NCBI GenBank assembly: GCA_023300545.1
Contig: JALZVT010000014.1
Coordinates: 1-33,341 of the forward strand
From: Pseudomonadales bacterium
GTDB taxonomy: Bacteria; Pseudomonadota; Gammaproteobacteria; Pseudomonadales; Azotimanducaceae
DNA: 33,341 bases
Direction: 5' to 3'
Shown: positions 1-8,862 of the stretch, piece after piece
Position numbering within the stretch: the stretch's first letter is position 1
How the letters are laid out: every line of letters starts with the position of its first letter
The notes under the pieces: generated by a model
Database searches by the model: none
What the model was told of the DNA's origin: nothing
What the model saw: the letters and a program-made list of their open reading frames with translations, nothing else
Made by a program: the position numbers and the translations under genes

Positions 1-2813
1 TCGGGCACCATCTCATCAATAATAGCCTGGGTCGCATTAGGATCTCTTTGCATCGCCTGTTCGAGGTAGATAACGTCCTGTACGCCACGACGCCAGTGCT
101 TCAGGCGCAGGCTGGCGATAGGACCGAGCATGCCCCGGCTTTCTTCCGGGAACACCTGGTCTGTTCCAGGGTAAAACAAGACGCCGTCGCCATTTGAGTA
201 GTTCCAGCCCGTCTCGCCAATTGACGGGTCAAAGTGAGTGTGGCCGCCAAAGGTTTGGGCGCCTTTGAATACGTTAGTTTGGCTGCCGCGGCGATAGCTG
301 GGGCCTTCTGGGTCGACGCTGCTCAAATCTCGTTGGCTGGGCCCACCCTGAAAGTTGTCGTAGTAGGTGCTGTTCCAGTAAAACCAGCGGCTGATCTTTT
401 TCTTGTATTGACCCCACGGCAGTTCGCGCAGTGCTACGCCGTCGTCGTCGATCACAAAGGTGCCCGATGCCGGACGGCGGCCGTTGTACATGAAGTATTC
501 GCGATCGGGCTCTGCTTCAAGTGCGTTGGTTGCAGCGTCCCAGATACCGGTTTCGCCGTGCGCGATGACGTCGCCTAAAATGCTGGTGTTGGGTAATTCG
601 TCCTCATAACCCAGAGGGCTTGAGGTGATAAAAGTTTGCAAACTGCCACCCGGTCCAGGGTTGTCTTTGACAATTTTGCTCACCAGATCCGCGTAGTCGA
701 CTGTTGAGAAATTTGGATCCCTTGAAGTGGTAAAGGTGGGTTCGTCGTCAACGTACAAAAATCGTTTGACGTTGGGTGCGTTGTTACGAAACCAGTTCTC
801 CCACTGATCTGTGCGGACATTGAGTGTGTTCACCAAGGTGTTTCGTGGCAGATTGGGGTTGTAGCCGGGGTAAGTTGGATCGTAGCCCGTTAGGCCCCAC
901 CAATGTTGCCAGTTGGAATAGGTGCCAATGCTGAACACGTCATGCTCGCGATTGGCTGCCGGTCCGGCGTACCCATTGGCCTCTGTGTACAGATCGCCGC
1001 GCAATCGGCGTTGCCAGTCTTCGTTTGGCGCGTCGGTGGGTGTGGTCGAGAAGGCGACCAGGGCGTTGCCGTCAACCAGGCTGATGTGGTGACGCCATGC
1101 GAGCATGAAGTGCCGGTCAATAACTTTTCGGTAATCCGCATAGCTGGTTTGCGGGAGTTGGCCGGCCCCGCCATCGCCAGTGAAGTAACGTTCAGCGATA
1201 TCCAGATCGCCCAAATACACCATCGATTTAGCTTTGCTTTCGTCATTGAGCGTGAAGTCCGCAACAGTGACCTCCACTGGCAGGTTCGCAAGAGCCTGGG
1301 AGTTATTGGTAACCCTCAGGTTGCCACGCAAGATACCGGCGGGTGCGTCTTTAGGCAGGTAGATGTCCACCCAGAAGCTTTGGGAGTTATTGGATCTTAC
1401 GGGGGTGCTTGGCTGCACTTCCTGTGGAATCGCAATATCAGGATAGGACTGGTTTTGGTGTGGGCGATCGAACCAGGTGCCAGAACCAATAGCCGGTCCG
1501 ATGGGTTGGTGATCTTGATAGGGGCGGCGAAACTTTTCGGGTGTGTGCGTCTCGTCATACAGTTCATACGCAATGCGGCTGAGCCCATGGATCTTCAGGT
1601 AGCCCACCGGGAACACTTCGATGGGACGATTGCGCCAATCAAAAACACTGTCGGCTGAAGTGTCGGTGGTGGCCAGGGCGTAGTCGGCGTTGTCGAGTCG
1701 GTCGAAATCAACACGAACATTGCTGAGATCTGCGCCGCCGTTGTCGACGACAACCGTAAAGGAAACAACCTCGTTGCGGGCACCAAAGGTTCGAATCGTG
1801 GTGCCATCCCAGTGGCTGTTACGGGTATCCCGGTCGAACGATCGGGTTTCTTCGCGGATTATTTTCTCACCACCGTCATTCGCCCAGACCACAACGTCGC
1901 CGCTATTCGGCAGGGGGGGTGGGTTAGTTCCAGTGGTTGGCGTCGGAGCTGCTGGTGGTGCCACTGGTGTTGGTGCCACTGGTGTTGGTGTCGGAATAGA
2001 TAGCGATGGCGCGCTGCCAGCGACGCCAAAGGGAACCTTCAAATCTGCCAGACCCGAGGCGGTTAACGTGATTGCGCCATTGCCCGCATAGGCGCTGACA
2101 ACATAGGCATAGAAAGAGAAGCTGTCGCTGCCGGCAGCCACTGTAATAGGGTCGTTGCGGTAGCTGTTGCATTCATCCATTGATGGGTGAATACCGCCGC
2201 CTGGGTTGAGTGCAACATTGCGTGGGTTGCTTAGGCTGACTCGGTTTCCGGCATTGTCTAACAGATTGACCTGTACTCGGGTGCAAGCCCCCAGTGCGAG
2301 AGTCGGAGCGCTGTCGGCCAGACCAAATTGGCTGGCTGTATTGGTCGGTGCGGGCGCTGTGGATTGGCTACCAGCGCCACCGTCACCGCCACCACCACCA
2401 CCACCTGAGGCGGAATTAACGGCCTCAAAAGTCGCGCGGGCTGAACTGCCGTTGGGGTGAGTAATGGTGATGGCATTGAAACCGGTTACCAGGCTGCGCA
2501 CATATAGGGTGTACGCCGATTGACCCGGTTGGGTAACAAAAACTTCTGAGTAGTCAGAGTCTGCGCAGCGTGCTGAATTGCACGGATACACTCCCGACGG
2601 GGACACCTGAATACTGCGCCCGGGTTCTGGGGCAACAACCTGACCCGAGCCATCGAGAAACTGCACCGTGATCGGCACCGCGCTCCCGCTCACTAGCAGG
2701 TCGGGGGCGTTTATGCGCACCCCGGTAACGTATTCCTGTGTTGCTGATGCACCGGTGCTAACGGATAGCGCCAACATAAAGCAACTCGCGGTCCACGAGA
2801 GTTGCGCGCGCAT
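1..2813 (-). CDS. Secreted GH123-like/DUF4091 protein, partial (C-terminus beyond window)
   Basis: This frame stays open from an ATG at 2813 to the window edge, giving about 937 codons; the stop lies outside. It is a clear paralogue of the plus-strand gene 3563-6892, and the frame agrees at four spaced anchors (2813, 2174, 764, 11), so there is no net frameshift. The N-terminus MRAQLSWTASCFMLALSVS ending in TGASA is a Sec signal peptide. Two Cys-containing beta domains follow (the second with GGGIHPSMDECNSYRNDP), then Gly-rich and Pro/Thr-rich linkers, then a large domain with VWANDGG, LYVDDEP and a C-terminal LRLKHWRRGVQD segment. DEP-type acid pairs and the C-terminal helical DUF4091 region are typical of GH123-like proteins, so a periplasmic or secreted glycan-active role is inferred; the substrate is unknown. 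An in-frame TTG at 2855 with GGAG six bases upstream is an alternative start; the ATG has GGGG at the same distance. It has one copy of the middle repeat where the paralogue has two. Confidence 0.85.
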   Translation of the reverse strand, partial: MRAQLSWTASCFMLALSVSTGASATQEYVTGVRINAPDLLVSGSAVPITVQFLDGSGQVVAPEPGRSIQVSPSGVYPCNSARCADSDYSEVFVTQPGQSAYTLYVRSLVTGFNAITITHPNGSSARATFEAVNSASGGGGGGGDGGAGSQSTAPAPTNTASQFGLADSAPTLALGACTRVQVNLLDNAGNRVSLSNPRNVALNPGGGIHPSMDECNSYRNDPITVAAGSDSFSFYAYVVSAYAGNGAITLTASGLADLKVPFGVAGSAPSLSIPTPTPVAPTPVAPPAAPTPTTGTNPPPLPNSGDVVVWANDGGEKIIREETRSFDRDTRNSHWDGTTIRTFGARNEVVSFTVVVDNGGADLSNVRVDFDRLDNADYALATTDTSADSVFDWRNRPIEVFPVGYLKIHGLSRIAYELYDETHTPEKFRRPYQDHQPIGPAIGSGTWFDRPHQNQSYPDIAIPQEVQPSTPVRSNNSQSFWVDIYLPKDAPAGILRGNLRVTNNSQALANLPVEVTVADFTLNDESKAKSMVYLGDLDIAERYFTGDGGAGQLPQTSYADYRKVIDRHFMLAWRHHISLVDGNALVAFSTTPTDAPNEDWQRRLRGDLYTEANGYAGPAANREHDVFSIGTYSNWQHWWGLTGYDPTYPGYNPNLPRNTLVNTLNVRTDQWENWFRNNAPNVKRFLYVDDEPTFTTSRDPNFSTVDYADLVSKIVKDNPGPGGSLQTFITSSPLGYEDELPNTSILGDVIAHGETGIWDAATNALEAEPDREYFMYNGRRPASGTFVIDDDGVALRELPWGQYKKKISRWFYWNSTYYDNFQGGPSQRDLSSVDPEGPSYRRGSQTNVFKGAQTFGGHTHFDPSIGETGWNYSNGDGVLFYPGTDQVFPEESRGMLGPIASLRLKHWRRGVQDVIYLEQAMQRDPNATQAIIDEMVP

Positions 2814-3562
2814 ACTGCGCCCCAAAAAGGCACTGCGCGTTCGCCAAATTTTCAAGCTAGTCTCCAGGTTCGGGTGGCCCAGACTGCGTCAGCTCCCGTT
2901 AACGGCTTCGATCCGACGAAGCTCGGGGGCCAGGCACAGCGTAAGTACCCGAGAATATTAAGTAATGTGCTAACGGTTCAGTGGGTCGAGCAGTTGGACT
3001 GCCTATCCATTCGCAGTATCCAAGGTCGAGATAAGTCCCGCTGAGCGCTACCAACTTTTGTTTAACATTGCTTTGAGTCTGATGTTCGCTCGATGAAACG
3101 ATCGTTAAGTTTTGGTCTCGGGCGATGTAAAAGGTGCCTGAGCAAAATCCAGCATACAAAAGCGCAACCTCTAATTAACTCGATTGCTCAAAGTCGCTGC
3201 ACTTTAAATGAGCGTGGGCACTAGGCGCAACACGGTTTGGTTTCAAAATGTTACTGCGAAGATGTAAAAAAAGCGTTTTATTAGGTGGGCTTCTTCACGG
3301 GTTTGTAACAGTCCGCACCAATATTTGCCCTGTGCTGGAACACCACACCACAGGGAGCCATGCTAATTGAGCCATACCCGGCGATGGAACTCGCCAAGGT
3401 GCAATTGCGTGCTGAAACCTGTCAAAGTACGTTAGAATGTTTGACAAACAAGTTGCGGCTGTCAGGGGCGTCACTGCCCCGTCTCCCGTAAAATCAAATC
3501 CGCGTCCGCCGCTTTTGCCATGCTTCACGTTGGTGGCGCCGCCGTTTCTACAGGGGGAATCT
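2814..3562. other. Divergent intergenic region between the GH123-like paralogues
   Basis: About 750 bases lie between the two diverging paralogues. No short reading frame here has a convincing ribosome binding site, family motif or signal peptide. The part around 3240-3290 is AT-rich (a run of seven A, then TTTTATT) and is the likeliest place for promoters in either direction, but no -35/-10 pair stands out. The upstream extension of the right-hand frame to an ATG at 3437 falls in this region and reads as low-complexity leader rather than as signal peptide. The length is generous for two divergent promoters and could hold a small RNA or operators that I cannot identify. Confidence 0.5.
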
Positions 3563-6500
3563 GTGACGGTATCTTTTCTCAATCCGCTGACCCGTACGCC
3601 TAAAAGTACTGGGGTATACAGCGCTAAATCAATTTGGAAGTCGCTCAATTGGAAGTCTCTTAGGCAGTGTGTGCTTGGGGTCGCTTTTGTAGCGGCTGCA
3701 GCGCCTGCACTGGCAGTGGACCCGGTTAGCGAGATCCGCGTTGTTACTGATCTGCCCGAAATTGTAGTTGGTCAGGTACACGGCTTGGAGTTCGAGTTCT
3801 TTGATGGGGCCGGTGAGCGCATTACGCTCGAGCCGAATCAAACTATTACGATCGCGCCAGCGGGGGTTTATCCCTGCATCCTGCCCGAATGCAGCGACGC
3901 TCAATATTCTGAGCAGGTGCCAACAGAGGCGGGTCGGGAAACCTATCTGTTGTATGTCCGTTCTCTGGTTGCAGGCGTTAACTATTTAACGATTATTCAC
4001 CCGAACGGAACTCGTTTGCAGCATCTGCTGAACGCGGTTGATGAGACCGTAACTCCACTTCCGCCGCCTTCGGCGGGGCCGCCAACCCAACTGACCGTTC
4101 TCTCAGCGCCTAGCGTGCTCATACCCGGTCAGTGTTCTGAAATTCGCGTTGGCTTCGAAACGGCCGCTGGAGAGCCTGCAGGGCTTGTGCAAGACGCCAG
4201 CGTACTGCTCAGCCCAGGCGGCGGGTTCCACCCCTCGATTGACAGTTGCGACAGCTATCAGAACGATCCCGTGTTGGTTCCGGCAGGCGCCACTGAATTC
4301 ACGTTCTTTGGCTATGTGCTTCCCGCCTACACCGGCGTTGGCAACGTCACCTTGCGAGCTGACCCCTTTGCCGACCTGCGCGTGTCTTTTTCGGGCGATG
4401 TGCCTCAGCCCCAACCCCAACCACCTGCTCCGGTACCAACTCCCGGTGCTCTGCCAACTCAATTGGCAGTGCTTAGTCAGGCGAGCGAACTCGTGCTTGA
4501 GCAGTGCAGCGAAATTCGGATTGCCTTTCAGACAGATGCTGGTGTTCCTGCGGGTCTGCCCGAACCAACTGCTATTTTCCTAAGCCCGAGCGGAGGCTTC
4601 CACCCTTCTTTAGATACCTGTGCCAGCTACCAAAACGATCCTGTTGTTGTTCCTGCTGGCTCGACAGAGTTCACCTTCTTTGGTTATGTGCAGCCAAGTT
4701 ACATTGGACTCGGTTCAGTCACTCTGCAGTCAGAAGCGTTTGCAGACCTGCAAGTGTCATTCTTCGGCGATGCACCCACAGCGCCACAGCCTCCAGCGCC
4801 AGCTCCGCCAACCCCAACTCCACCTCCAACACCGCCACCAGTAGGTCTGGACATTCAGGTTTGGGCAAACGACGGAGGGGACAAGGTTGTGCGCGAGGAG
4901 ATTCGCTCTTACACCGGCGGCGCTGATGTCATTAACTCGGTCTGGGACGGAGAGCGCATCAGCACTTTTGCGGCTCGCAACGAAGTGGTGTCTTTCAACG
5001 TTGTGGTTGATAACAACGGCCCTGATTTGACCGGGGTATCGGTTGATTTCACGAGTCTGACGAACGGCGGTTACGCCCTGACTACAACCAATACCTCGGC
5101 GGCTGCGCTGTTTGATTGGAACGCGCGCCCGATTGAAGTGTTTGCGGTTGGCTATCTCAAGATTCATGGCTTATCGCGTATCGCTTACGAGTTATACGAT
5201 GAAACACATATTCCCGAAGAGCTGCGTCGACCTTTCCAGAGCTTCCAACCTGCTGCTCCGGCTGTGGGTAGTGGTGTATGGGAAGACCGTCAGAACCATG
5301 ACAAGTCCTACCCTGATATTGCCGAGCCCATCGAGATTCGGGGTTCGGTTCCGGTTGCGGGCGGTAACTCCCAGAGCTTTTGGGTCGATATTTATGTGCC
5401 AAAAAATGCGCCAGCCGGCGTTCTTGCTGGCTCATTGGCCGTAACGGTCGGTGGTGCTGTGCAACAGGCTGTGCCGGTGCAGGTGCAGGTTGTAGACATC
5501 ACGTTGCCGGACGAACGGGCTTCGAAAACTATGGTCCACATGGCCGGTGAACAGATTGCCGAGCGCTATTTCCTTGGCGCAAACGGTGGCGTGATCGCTG
5601 ACTCTGATGATGCCAAATATCGCCAGATTGTGGATAACCACTTCAAACTGGCTTGGCGCCACGGCTTGTCGTTGACCGATTTGAATGAGTTGGTACCTGA
5701 CAAGGCACTGCCCGCTGACCGACCCAATGAAGACTGGGAGCGACGCTTGACCGGCGGCCTATATACCGCGGTTAACGGCTATGCCGGTCCGGGCCAGAAT
5801 CTGCCCCACGATGTGTTCAGTGTAGGCAGTTACGGCAATTGGTCTGGCTGGTGGGGATTGCGTCAGTACGACCCTGAAGCCACTGATGTGTTTGATCCAG
5901 ATGCACCGTTGTCGTTCTTGCGCAGTGAACTCGAGCGTCGTACGGATAACTGGGAAACCTGGTTCCAGGCAAATTCCCCCGACACGGTTCGATATCTGTA
6001 TGTGGATGATGAGCCATCGGTTTCCTTCATTAACTCTGGTCCGCGTCTGCCTATTGAATACGCCAATTTGGTGAGTCAGTTTATTGCGGAAAACCCTGGT
6101 CCCGGTGGCAACTTGGATACGTTCATTACCGCCTCACCCCTTGATTACGAGGATGAACTGCCGCATACCAACATTCTATCTACAGTGATTTCTGAGGCTC
6201 CGACGGCGCCTTGGGACGCGGCAACTGCAGCACTGAACGCTGACCCCGATCGTCGCTACTTTATGTACAACGGTCGTCGTCCGGCATCAGGTACCTTTGT
6301 TACTGACGATGACGGTGTTGCCCTGCGCGAGCTGCCATGGGGCCAGTATAAGAAAGGTATTTCTCGCTGGTTCTATTGGAATTCCAACTACTGGAATAAC
6401 TTCCTTGGTGGCCCTGCGGTTCGGGATTTGACGGAAGTTGACCCAGAAGGTAGCCAATATCGCAGCGGTACGCGAACGAACGTGTTCAAGAGTGCACATA

Positions 6501-6892
6501 CCTTTGGCAGTCATGACTTCCGCGATCCGGTGATTGGTGAAGCAGGTGCGTTCAACTACTCCAATGGCGATGGTGTATTGATGTACCCGGGTACTGATCG
6601 CGTGTTTCCAGCCGAAAGCCGTGACATCGATGGCCCCATTGCCAGCCTGCGTATGAAGCACTGGCGTCGAGGTATTCAGGATGTGCAGTACATCCAGTTG
6701 GCGATGGCGATCGATCCTGGGGCGACCCAGGCGGTCATCAATGCGATCGTGCCTGAAGTGATGTGGGAGCTTGGCGTGGCGGATGAGAACGATCCGACCT
6801 TTGTTCACAAGCCACCCAGCTGGTCGACTGACCCTGACGTTTGGGAATCGGCCCGAGCCCAGTTGGTGAGTATTATTCTCGGACAGGAATAA
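3563..6892 (+). CDS. Secreted GH123-like/DUF4091 protein with tandem Cys repeats
   Basis: From the GTG at 3563 the product has 1109 residues. I prefer this start because AGGGGG sits five bases upstream and it leaves a normal signal peptide ending AAAAPALA at about residue 51; an ATG at 3437 would add 42 odd residues. Order of parts: an N-terminal beta domain (about 54-162); two tandem Ig-like repeats of about 105 residues (about 175-279 and 298-403), each with QCSEIR, a GGFHPS..C.SYQNDP core and FTFFGY; a Pro-rich linker (404-427); and a catalytic-type region to the end. This region contains VWANDGG, YLYVDDEP (about 812-818) and a C-terminal LRMKHWRRGIQDVQYI helix segment. GH123 enzymes use an Asp-Glu pair, and DUF4091 is a common C-terminal partner, so a secreted glycan-active role is likely but unproven. 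It diverges from its paralogue at 1-2813 and ends in a lone TAA before a 24-bp palindrome. Confidence 0.9.
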   Translation: MTVSFLNPLTRTPKSTGVYSAKSIWKSLNWKSLRQCVLGVAFVAAAAPALAVDPVSEIRVVTDLPEIVVGQVHGLEFEFFDGAGERITLEPNQTITIAPAGVYPCILPECSDAQYSEQVPTEAGRETYLLYVRSLVAGVNYLTIIHPNGTRLQHLLNAVDETVTPLPPPSAGPPTQLTVLSAPSVLIPGQCSEIRVGFETAAGEPAGLVQDASVLLSPGGGFHPSIDSCDSYQNDPVLVPAGATEFTFFGYVLPAYTGVGNVTLRADPFADLRVSFSGDVPQPQPQPPAPVPTPGALPTQLAVLSQASELVLEQCSEIRIAFQTDAGVPAGLPEPTAIFLSPSGGFHPSLDTCASYQNDPVVVPAGSTEFTFFGYVQPSYIGLGSVTLQSEAFADLQVSFFGDAPTAPQPPAPAPPTPTPPPTPPPVGLDIQVWANDGGDKVVREEIRSYTGGADVINSVWDGERISTFAARNEVVSFNVVVDNNGPDLTGVSVDFTSLTNGGYALTTTNTSAAALFDWNARPIEVFAVGYLKIHGLSRIAYELYDETHIPEELRRPFQSFQPAAPAVGSGVWEDRQNHDKSYPDIAEPIEIRGSVPVAGGNSQSFWVDIYVPKNAPAGVLAGSLAVTVGGAVQQAVPVQVQVVDITLPDERASKTMVHMAGEQIAERYFLGANGGVIADSDDAKYRQIVDNHFKLAWRHGLSLTDLNELVPDKALPADRPNEDWERRLTGGLYTAVNGYAGPGQNLPHDVFSVGSYGNWSGWWGLRQYDPEATDVFDPDAPLSFLRSELERRTDNWETWFQANSPDTVRYLYVDDEPSVSFINSGPRLPIEYANLVSQFIAENPGPGGNLDTFITASPLDYEDELPHTNILSTVISEAPTAPWDAATAALNADPDRRYFMYNGRRPASGTFVTDDDGVALRELPWGQYKKGISRWFYWNSNYWNNFLGGPAVRDLTEVDPEGSQYRSGTRTNVFKSAHTFGSHDFRDPVIGEAGAFNYSNGDGVLMYPGTDRVFPAESRDIDGPIASLRMKHWRRGIQDVQYIQLAMAIDPGATQAVINAIVPEVMWELGVADENDPTFVHKPPSWSTDPDVWESARAQLVSIILGQE

Positions 6893-6915
6893 TGGCTCGG
6901 ATACTTGGCCAAGCA

Positions 6916-6939
6916 GGGGTCAGAATGAATTCTGACCCC
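6916..6939. repeat. 24-bp perfect palindrome GGGGTCAGAAT/ATTCTGACCCC
   Basis: Arms GGGGTCAGAAT and ATTCTGACCCC are exact reverse complements separated by two bases (GA). The palindrome lies 23 bases after the GH123-like stop. No T-run follows, so it is not a standard intrinsic terminator. Palindromes with GGGGTCAGA/TCTGACCCC ends recur as dispersed REP-like or MITE-like pieces in many marine gammaproteobacteria; that association is from memory and not tested here. A weak echo, GGGTCAGAAC, occurs at 8764 after the thiolase-like gene. Confidence 0.6.
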
Positions 6940-7110
6940 GCAGTACTACCTAGAGACCACAATCTCACGCTTGCCTAAGAAAGGGACTAGACGTAGGTTA
7001 ACAAGGCTGGTGGAGCTAACCCTTCACCGGCCTTTTCTTTGCCTGCCGTAACCCCGATAAGGGCGGGGACGGACCTATGGGCAGAGCAAACAGAACATAA
7101 AGGGGAATTT

Positions 7111-7536
7111 ATGGGACAGGCTGTATCCATTAACGACAATATCTTGCTGCTGACCGACGACGGTCCGCGGTTGAAGGGCGCCGTGTGTAACGACTGTGGC
7201 ACCCACGTGTTTCCAGCCGCCAGCGGCTGCTCAAAGTGCACTGGCAGTTCAATGTCAGAGGCGGTGCTGGGCACCGAAGGCGCGCTCTGGGCCTGGACGG
7301 TGCAAGGCTTTCCGCCTAAGGCTCCGCCCTATCTCGGTGAAACTGACCCGGCCAAGTTCCAACCCTATGGCGTGGGATACGTCACGCTTGAGGGGGAGCT
7401 GAAAGTGGAAGCCCGCTTGACCGAGGCGGATTCAAAAGTGTTGAAGAGCGGCATGGCGATGCGCCTAACCACCGTTCCGATCGCCCAGGACGAAGACGGC
7501 AACGATATCCACACCTTTGCCTTCGAGCCGGTTTGA
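7111..7536 (+). CDS. DUF35 zinc-ribbon/OB-fold acyl-CoA-associated protein
   Basis: 141 residues from the ATG at 7111, which has AGGGG six bases upstream; the frame is open back to 7039 but nothing there looks coding. A rubredoxin-like zinc ribbon is visible as C26-x2-C29 and C40-x2-C43 (CNDCGTHVFP...CSKC), followed by a beta-rich OB-fold-like half with GVGYVTLEGELKVEARL. This is the usual layout of the DUF35 (ChsH2-type C-terminal) family, which binds thiolase-like or hydratase partners and helps hold the CoA ester substrate. The partner is almost certainly the thiolase-like gene 81 bases downstream on the same strand. A role in breakdown of a CoA-activated side chain (sterol-like or other branched substrate) is an inference from that pairing. 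Confidence 0.9.
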   Translation: MGQAVSINDNILLLTDDGPRLKGAVCNDCGTHVFPAASGCSKCTGSSMSEAVLGTEGALWAWTVQGFPPKAPPYLGETDPAKFQPYGVGYVTLEGELKVEARLTEADSKVLKSGMAMRLTTVPIAQDEDGNDIHTFAFEPV

Positions 7537-7572
7537 GCCTTCAGCGGCTTTATAAAGAGCCTTCAGCGGCTT
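7535..7572. repeat. Two 16-bp direct repeats between DUF35 and thiolase-like genes
   Basis: GAGCCTTCAGCGGCTT occurs at 7535-7550 and again, identical, at 7557-7572, with six bases (TATAAA) between. Each unit is also a weak inverted repeat (AGCC...GGCT). The first copy overlaps the DUF35 stop codon. It could be a small duplication, a processing hairpin pair in the intercistronic mRNA, or a protein-binding pair. Confidence 0.6.
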
Positions 7573-7617
7573 GGTTAACAGCGTTAAGAAATTAGAGAGA
7601 CAAACGAGGAAGACACC

Positions 7618-8763
7618 ATGACAGATGTAGCTATTGTTGGAATAGGGATGCACGAGTTTGGCCGCCACGAAGGCGTGAGCGGCATGGAACAGGGCGCGAT
7701 TGCGGTCCGCCGCGCGTGTTCAGACGCCGGGGTTGCCTGGAACGATATCGAGTTCGCTTACGGCGGCAGTTACGCCGCGGGTTCACCAGACACTATGGTG
7801 TCAATGCTGGGCCTGACGGGGTTGCAGTTCATCAACGTTGCCAATGGTTGTGCAACGGGCGGCTCGGCGTTGTCGTCGGCGTACAACGCAATCAAGTCTG
7901 GCGCCTATGAGTTAGGTATGGCCATTGGGTTTGATAAGCATCCGCGCGGCGCATTTTCGCCGTCTGGCCCCGCCGGCGAAGGTCGAGATTGGTACGGCGG
8001 CAGCGGCATGGCGCTAACTACCCAGTTCTTCGGCATGAAGATTAATCACTATATGGAAACCCACGGCATCACGAATCGCTCGCTGGCAAAAGTGGCAGCT
8101 AAGGCGTTCCGCAACGGTTCGAAGAACCCGATGGCATGGCGTCGCAAGCCACTGTCTGAAGATGAGATTCTGCAGGCGCAGATGCTGTCTTACCCACTAA
8201 CCCAATACATGTTCTGTAACCCGGGAGAAGGTGGTGTTGCTCTGGTGATGTGCAAAGCGGATGTGGCGCACAAGTACTCGAAGAATCCGATTTTCTTGCG
8301 GGCGTCTGTTGTTCGTTCGCGACGGTTTGGTAGCTTTGAAGTAACAGCGCCCTCGCTTGCGATTGAGCACAACGGTGGCCCTACAATTGATGCCTCTAAG
8401 GCAGCTTTTGAACTGGCCGGTGTTGGCCCCGCTGATATTGATGTCGCGCAACTGCAAGACACCGAGAGTGGTGCGGAAGTCATGCACATGGCAGAGAACG
8501 GCTTTTGTGAGCATGGCGAACAGGAAGCGATGCTTGCCAATGGCGACACTGAGATCGATGGGCGATTACCGGTGAACACCGATGGTGGTTGCTTGGCGAA
8601 TGGTGAACCCATTGGTGCCTCAGGCTTACGGCAGGTTTACGAAAACGTACTGCAGTTGCGCGGCGATGCCGGTGAGCGGCAGGTGCCCAACGATCCGAAG
8701 GTGGCGTACACACATGTGTATGGCGCGCCGGGGATTAGTGGAGTGACTATTCTGACGCGCTAA
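7618..8763 (+). CDS. Thiolase-like protein (SCP-x/Ltp2 type), possible retro-aldolase
   Basis: 381 residues, with GAGGAAG seven bases before the ATG. The thiolase fold signature is clear: VANGCATGGSAL places the usual nucleophile at Cys78, and GEGGVALVM, HNGGP and NTDGGCLANGEPIGASG follow. Two catalytic positions are altered. The His of the normal GHP motif is Glu330 (GEP), and the C-terminal Cys of the CxG motif is replaced by Tyr368 in HVYGAPG. Ltp2-type enzymes that work with a DUF35 partner are aldolases rather than thiolases and use tyrosines, one at the C-terminal CxG position, so a retro-aldol or other carbon-carbon cleavage of a CoA ester is plausible. It forms an operon with the DUF35 gene upstream. 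The substrate is unknown, and a degenerate beta-ketothiolase remains possible. Confidence 0.88.
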   Translation: MTDVAIVGIGMHEFGRHEGVSGMEQGAIAVRRACSDAGVAWNDIEFAYGGSYAAGSPDTMVSMLGLTGLQFINVANGCATGGSALSSAYNAIKSGAYELGMAIGFDKHPRGAFSPSGPAGEGRDWYGGSGMALTTQFFGMKINHYMETHGITNRSLAKVAAKAFRNGSKNPMAWRRKPLSEDEILQAQMLSYPLTQYMFCNPGEGGVALVMCKADVAHKYSKNPIFLRASVVRSRRFGSFEVTAPSLAIEHNGGPTIDASKAAFELAGVGPADIDVAQLQDTESGAEVMHMAENGFCEHGEQEAMLANGDTEIDGRLPVNTDGGCLANGEPIGASGLRQVYENVLQLRGDAGERQVPNDPKVAYTHVYGAPGISGVTILTR

Positions 8764-8782
8764 GGGTCAGAACAGCAGGCAT

Positions 8783-8812
8783 AAAAAAGGCGTGCTATTG
8801 CACGCCTTTTTT
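8783..8812. terminator. Bidirectional intrinsic terminator
   Basis: AAAAAAGGCGTGC, a TATT loop and GCACGCCTTTTTT form a 13-bp perfect stem. It has A-runs on one side and T-runs on the other, so it works in both directions. It lies between the convergent thiolase-like gene and the minus-strand cytochrome-tailed gene. Confidence 0.93.
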
Positions 8813-8862
8813 GTGGGATCAGAACGCTGTTAAGCGCTCTTAGTATCCCCACCACATAGTAG

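Noticed and set aside
903-1658. 251-residue plus-strand open frame
   Set aside because: It is antisense to the GH123-like paralogue, has no ribosome binding site or recognisable motif, and the minus-strand frame is confirmed by paralogy.
2899-3159. 86-residue minus-strand frame in the divergent region
   Set aside because: No ribosome binding site, family pattern or signal sequence; it overlaps other random frames.
3441-3470. Promoter with TTGACA upstream of the GH123-like gene
   Set aside because: A perfect -35 hexamer is present at 3441, but no -10-like hexamer lies 16-18 bases downstream.
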